A stretch of 64,000 bases of DNA. Source: Citrus sinensis. Its lineage: Eukaryota; Streptophyta; Magnoliopsida; Sapindales; Rutaceae. Shown here piece by piece: positions 58,550-64,000 of the stretch. The notes under the pieces are model-generated. The model was not told where the DNA came from. It saw only the letters and a list, made by a program, of their open reading frames with translations, and did not search any database. Position numbers and translations under genes: made by a program. The DNA lies in the NCBI RefSeq assembly GCF_022201045.2, contig NC_068563.1, positions 30,477,001 to 30,541,000 on the forward strand, written 5' to 3'. Positions within the stretch are counted from its first letter, which is position 1, and every line of letters begins with the position of its first letter.

Positions 58550-61500
58550 TTAAGTGTTTTTTTCTAAAACAGATAGTGCTGGTGTCAAATAATTATTTGC
58601 TTTATCAGGCAAATGTGCAACCTGCAGATGGATCAAATAAGAATAATCAGTTAAAAGTGTACTAGCCAAGCCAGGGGGGAAAGAAACATAATGGAATAAT
58701 TTACTGATTGGTTCTCTTTACCAGCTCATACAGCTCCTTCCCTTGCTCAGAAACATACTCATAACATACCTGCACGCAATTGAAGAACCTTAGTTCCCTC
58801 CCATTTAAAACTATGTAAAAAATCAAACAAAATACAACTCACATCAAAGCTTTTGTTCCTTGCAGTTGAATCATGCAATGCCTTAACACAGATATCGGCC
58901 ACATCAGCACAGCTGATGCCCTGAATGAAGAGACAGAAGGTAAGATTGGATTTCAACCATTATATTCATTGGTCAAACGGGCAAACTGTTCTCACCTGTG
59001 TAATCCTGTTTCCTTGATCAAAAATTAAAGCACGCTGGCCACCAGGTTCCTCCTGTAAGAACCAACTTATGATTATTTTCTATGCAGTCTTGTAATGTTA
59101 AACAAGTAATTAGCTCAGAGAAGATGGTTAAGATTTTTTAAATTTGTAAAGCAGTGATGGCATAAGTTGAGACACCCCCCAAAAAAAAAAAGGCAGGCAT
59201 TATTAAATATTTGAAGAGGTTTTTAGTATTAAGTCCGAAACAGCAATATTAGTAGCACAGAAGATTTACCTTAAGGGGACCGGGGCGAATGATTGTATAC
59301 CCAAGGCCTGATCGTCTCAATGAATCTTCGCCATCCTAAAGAAATTTGTAAATATAGACACGACTTAACTGACGAAAAACAAAAATGAAATGAACTTTTG
59401 ACACAATATAGAGAACAGAAGAAAGTGAGAGACTAACCCTCTTGGCTTTAAGAACCTGCTCCCTTCTGCTAGGTTCTACCCCTAATCCTGTGCAAGACAC
59501 TAAGACGAAGTCTGTTTCTTGCCCAGTCTGCAAAAAATCCACTAACACATTTTTTCAAGGCTGCGGAAAAGGGGAATTTGTTGTCTTCAAACTGATTTGC
59601 ACATACAGAAATGTCATTTAGATAAAGACAAAAATAATAAATATTTTTACCAAAAGAACTTCATGCAATCCCCAAAAGGATTGATCTGCTAATAATGGTA
59701 CATGTTGAGTAGAATGAAAACAAACAGGCACTATCAATATTCTGCAAATATCATCTCATGGATTCTTCACAGAAACTATAAATCACCCATTTATGTTACA
59801 GTTATTATGCTCTGAAAATTCAGAGTATTATGCCTAATGTATCAGTCAGTAAATCATACTGCTAGGAGTTTATTCTCAGAACTGGAATCTTATGTCATGT
59901 CTAACTTCCACTCTACCCCATGATTCACAAGAAGACACTCTTGAAAATAGTCTAAGAAGACAGAAATACAGCACAATCTTAGAAATGGATACTTCATACC
60001 CAAGCATATACAAAAAGAAGTTTGCTCAGAATTACACATTAAAAAACTTACAGGCAAGACTTTTATATACTCCAATATAAGCTTAAAGCTTCTTAGGTCT
60101 TGCTTTGCTCCAGAAGGTCCCTCAACAGGTCTCTGTAGCAAGAATAACATATGGAATCAGCAGTGTGACCATGAATGATACAGTTGCACTAACAGTTTAT
60201 GAGAGATTATAAATATCACAAGCAGCCAGTTTTCCGGTGCTCTTCGACAAATTAATTTTTGCAAATTTGGATTTTGACATGATGCCTCCTGTTAGGACCA
60301 TCATCATGTGGTTCGGAGTTTTTGGTAAAACATCAAAATATATCCAAATTTTGTGCACTATTTTAAATTTCTTACATGATTTTGATGAATAAGGGCTTTG
60401 GTTCATGCTTGGATACAAATTATTATGGCATCAAACTTGCATTTCGTGATAAAGAACCTCAGGAGAAAGCAGTTGAACGGAACAGAACATTTAGAGACCA
60501 AGGCCTGGCTCCCTGGTTAGTGGACAGCCTTACCAAGACCTAGGTCTTGGATTCAAGTCTCAAAAGTGTGCTTGTATGTTTAATTAATAATTTTTTTAAA
60601 TTAAAAAAACAGAACATTTAACATAGCTCGTTAATTACATAATAGAAGGTCCACAGATATAATATTCTTGAGCTCAAAACGGGAGTAGGAAGATTAGACA
60701 ACTTTGTTAAGAAATCAACAAACTACGTTAAAACCTTACTGAAATCAAGTAAATTCCTAATCATAAAACTATCCCTAGCAAGATTATAGTAATAACACCA
60801 AAACAATAAAAATAAAGTAAATCATAATGATGAAGGACAAGTTAGACTTATCTAGGGGTCATTTTTATTTTGGTCGGATTAAGTTTCGTCTTACTTAAGT
60901 GCATATTCAAAAAAGAATAACTCCCACCAAGATAAAAGAATCAAGGATTTTGAAACTGAAAGTTAAAATTTGACATCAATTATTGCTTGATTTGCTTCAA
61001 TTAACTACACTTCATATATCCACTAGGAATTCAGTATCATCATATTTGGATGATAGTAAACCAAAAACATTTGAGCACTGAGCAGATATTGTCTCAATAA
61101 CAGAAAATGATAAGCATGCAGGATTCTCATACAAGTTTAACAAAATAGGAAGCAAGACGACAAGGCAATTAACATGATTGCATAAAAATCTGTGAAATCA
61201 TCAGGGAAAAACCTGTCGTCTGGGCTCAAATCGGATGGTCATTGTGTGTACAAGGAAAGGATCCATTGGTGGATCATCTGGTTTCACAGGGCGGAAGGAT
61301 GAAAATGGCACTCTGACCTGCCATTTTTGTAGAGGTGAATTATGGAGAATACATTCAGGCTTGCAAAAAATTATAACAAAAGAAATAATTGGGAAAATGA
61401 GAATTCAACAGTTTACTAAGAAATAAGAGGGCCTTACCCTACAAAATCCTACTTTTGTGCTAAATCTTGCAAAATACAATTTACTTTGGCTTCTGTCTGC

Positions 61501-63676
61501 CGAAGGACCAGCTTCAAGGATTAAAACATACGATCTTCCATTCCCACCAACAGAGAGAACTAGGCCTTCATACCTAACCAGGAAAAACGATCATAGAGAT
61601 GTGAGAAGCATCTAATTGGGAAAGTGAAAAAATCCAAAAGATTTCCTAAAGCCAGCAAATACTGAATCAAAGAATCCTACCTGTCAAGGGTGCAACCCAG
61701 AGGAAGTGAAAGCTTTTTTGACAGTTCAACATACCCTCCTCTGGTGAAAACATATCCTAGATTTGTTGAATACAATGAAGAGAGTTAAAGTCGGATAGAT
61801 GAAAGATAATCTCTCTCTCTCTCTCTCTCTCTCTTTCTGTGTGTAGCTGCCATAATTTTACTACAAGATTAAATAAAAAATCACAGCAGTTTGTCGTGTA
61901 CAGGTTTGAAAACGGATATTGACTAATGAATGCACCCCTGAATTTAACTTGCTCCAAACAGAACGTAAATAAGAGATCTCAAAGTCCATCAAATTTACCT
62001 GAAAAGACAGCATCTCCTGTTTCAGACAGTTCAAATTTAGCATCCATTCCTGCATCATACTTAAAAGCAACCACATCCTGGAAATAAGTTCCTTGACGAG
62101 CTTCCCACCCATTCAATGAATCTGCCGATTTGAACTTTGCAAGCAGAAGTTTGCTTTTGCTGCTTTTTCCTGCCCGCAGTTGTGCCAATTTATTATTGAA
62201 GTCCTGGAATTTAAACAGAGATTATTTTTTGCAGAAATAATTTTTGATGGGTGCAGTTTAACCACCATGAATAATTAGTGATTTCTTATAAAGAGTTCTC
62301 GTAAGCAACAAACAAAAAACACAAGTTTACTTAAAGAAATCCAATTAGGATCATTCAAAAGCTCAGAGAAAGTGCAGTGAACACTGCTTGAATAGCATTG
62401 CTTTGTTTCAATTAGTGAAGTACAGTGGTAATTCACACACAAATCACTGGGTGCACAGAGAGACTACATTCAGATATAGGTAGACAATTTAAGAAGAGGC
62501 CAAACCTGAAATGCTTTAGTAACGTTGTAAACCCCTTGGTAATCAACTCTAAAAAGATCCCCAGTGATGGTAGAACGCGCCGTAGCACAATAAATAATTT
62601 TGTTGCAATTTTCAACCGCAGCCTTAAGAGTGCAGGGATCCCCAACATCCCCAATCACTATCTCCACTGATCTGGGAAGCATATCCACCACTTCCTGATC
62701 CGCTTTCCTTACCAAAGCCTAAGAATAGAATTACCATCAAGAGCAATTGAATCATAGATGATCACTAAAAGATAACAAAGTCTAGGAGCAAATTGGAAAC
62801 AATTCCTCAAAATGGTTACTAAATTTCTTATTTTCGAACTAGTTGGTGGCGCCACTTTAACCTGTTAATGTACCAAGTCCTACCATCATGACAAATGGTG
62901 AAGCCAACTTAACAATTTGCTTTTCTGAAGAGAAAATGAGATGATGAAGCCAAAATAATGTATAATCCGAGCAAGCCATGTCAAAACATTGCAAATACAT
63001 CTAACTACAACAGCAGATTCGTACATTCATGTTATTAAAGGCTGAAGTTTTAGTACTACGGGAGAGAGGGGGGGAGAGAGGGAGAGGGGAGAAAAAAAAA
63101 AAAAAACACCTTGACAGAGTAACCTCTGAGCATGAGCTTCCTGATGACGATCCTGCCAATACGACTAGTGGCACCAACCACAAGCACAGTAGTATTCTGA
63201 GCACCAGGAATAGCAAACTCACACATGGGACCTTCTCTAATCAAAAGCGCATCTAAAGAATCCTTGTCATCGGCTCGAGTAGTTCTAGATATTTGTCCTA
63301 ACCCGGAGAACTTCCTCCAAACTTCATCAAATATCTGTCGAGATTTCCTCCCCAACCCAACCGGGTTCACGTCATCTAAACTTATAGACACTGGCTGCTG
63401 CTGCTGCTGTTGTTGTTGTTGAGTTAGAGCATCTGGGTTAGTATTAGTGTTGCTCTTCTTGGTATTGGTTGATCTTTTGCCCGCTTTTTCCTTATTCCCA
63501 GAGCCAGAGGAGGACGCTTTGGTGACAATCATCTGGCCTCGACGACAGTGATGCCATTTGCAAGCGTTCATTTCGAGTGTCCATTTTGGACTGCTGTGAT
63601 TTTGAAAATAATGCGAGTAGGAATATGCACTGCTCAGTTTAGGATTCGGGGTTACAGTTGTTGAAGTTGCAGTCAT
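58550..63676 (-). CDS. HCF173: HCF173, plastid psbA translation factor (atypical SDR with CIA30 domain)
   Basis: Thirteen exons: 63676-63110, 62718-62506, 62203-61999, 61756-61681, 61573-61438, 61317-61213, 60132-60052, 59527-59438, 59335-59270, 59052-58996, 58920-58843, 58769-58722 and 58621-58550. They encode 597 aa, and every junction keeps phase. The known role is binding psbA mRNA in the chloroplast to promote D1 translation for photosystem II. A Ser/Thr-rich transit region comes first, then a Q9 run (86-94), then a Rossmann strand-loop VLVVGATSRIGR (about 164-175). Next are CIA30-like sequence (about 275-435; FKSADSLNGWEARQGTYFQD), GYTIIRPGPLK and the SDR-like end. It lacks a classical SDR active site, as expected. 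Length matches the Arabidopsis protein. A G-box lies upstream. Confidence 0.95.
60494..60607 (+). mobile_element. Very short SINE (114 bp) in an HCF173 intron, 13-bp TSD
   Basis: A perfect duplication AACAGAACATTTA lies at 60481-60493 and 60608-60620. The body has an A-box-like TGGTTAGTGGAC and B-box-like GGATTCAAGTCTC and ends in an A-rich tail. It lies in the intron 60133-61212, antisense to HCF173. Confidence 0.88.
61810..61834. repeat. (CT)n microsatellite in an HCF173 intron
   Basis: About 12 CT units in the intron between 61757 and 61998. Confidence 0.85.
63395..63421 (-). repeat. CAG/CAA tract encoding nine glutamines
   Basis: Codons 86-94 of HCF173 are all Gln, in a blockwise CAA then CAG pattern, lying between the transit region and the folded part. 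Confidence 0.9.
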
Positions 63677-64000
63677 GATGTCCTTGTTGTTGGTATTGCA
63701 TTTTTTTCTTTTTTAACTTGTTTATTTTATAATCCCAGCTATTTGTCCGTGATTTGATATTCTTTTTTTTTTTTTTTTGTGTTAATTTTTATCATTAGAA
63801 CACCACTAGTAGGTATTTTGGTGAAGATGATCCATAATCTGTGGTGTTGAGAGGCCAAAAATGGAAACAGAAAGTACAGACCACAGAATGGAAACAGAGT
63901 CAGGAGGCGCCACGTTCAGAATCCAGTTCCCTCTCATTCTTTGACACGTGTTATAATAATAGACAAGTATTTTTTCAATGGCGAAAGTAATTGACCCATT
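63677..64000 (-). promoter_or_regulatory. HCF173 upstream region with a G-box
   Basis: A palindromic CACGTG lies at 63945-63950 within ACACGTGT, about 270 bp upstream of the ATG. G-boxes bind bZIP/bHLH light regulators such as HY5 and PIFs, which fits a light-regulated photosynthesis gene. Poly-T runs lie at 63762-63779. No other gene is seen. Confidence 0.5.

Noticed and set aside
1..64000. tRNA, rRNA and CRISPR arrays
   Set aside because: No cloverleaf-competent tRNA gene, rRNA segment or regularly spaced palindromic array was seen; the tRNA-like boxes belong to SINEs with target duplications.

Overview
The window is plant nuclear DNA, almost certainly from a eudicot. Genes are split by many GT-AG introns, intergenic DNA is AT-rich, and there are copia-type LTR retrotransposons with an initiator-Met primer site, tRNA-like SINEs and several MITEs. 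A woody species such as Citrus would fit, but the species cannot be proven from the sequence. All intron-exon models were built by hand from frame continuity, splice dinucleotides and family knowledge.

Layout. 1-0.7 kb: the broken 3' end of a DUF1218-like membrane protein gene. 1.5-5.4 kb (-): an OCT7/NiaP-type MFS transporter, 514 aa. 6.0-6.5 kb: a Mutator-type MITE with a 9-bp target duplication. 7.4-9.5 kb (-): a BED/hAT transposase-derived host gene that has lost catalytic residues. 11.8-15.0 kb (-): a MYB-CC (PHR1-LIKE, PHL6-like) transcription factor. 18.9-23.9 kb (-): a complete, very young Ty1-copia element with identical LTRs and an uninterrupted 1333-codon gag-pol. 24-25.2 kb: a partly deleted tandem duplication, a dead copia RT scrap and a foldback element. 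27.9-33.6 kb (+): a MIP1 leucine zipper + DUF547 gene. 34.7-36.1 kb: two hAT-like MITEs, one carrying a GC-rich minisatellite. 38.8-40.4 kb (-): a BAHD acyltransferase.

40.7-47.9 kb is a repeat field: a hairpin element, a large AT-rich MITE, a complete 1.38-kb non-autonomous LTR element, a 1.24-kb solo LTR, a SINE and weaker repeat candidates. 48.4-50.1 kb (-): organellar ribosomal protein bL20. 50.8-51.7 kb (+): a small unknown gene preceded by an in-frame ORF that is separated from it by a single stop codon. 52-55.7 kb: diverged nested direct repeats, a SINE and a copia RT remnant. 55.7-57.1 kb (-): a small Cys-rich, probably plastid, protein. 58.5-63.7 kb (-): HCF173, the psbA translation factor (13 exons, 597 aa).

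From memory, the left genes resemble Arabidopsis At3g13000-At3g13050 (DUF547, hAT genes, PHL6, OCT7) and the right genes resemble At1g16720-At1g16740 (HCF173, unknown, L20). The window would therefore join two ancestral blocks, with the acyltransferase and the repeat field at the junction. Apart from this positional pattern, and two plastid-related genes side by side at the right end, the genes do not form one pathway.
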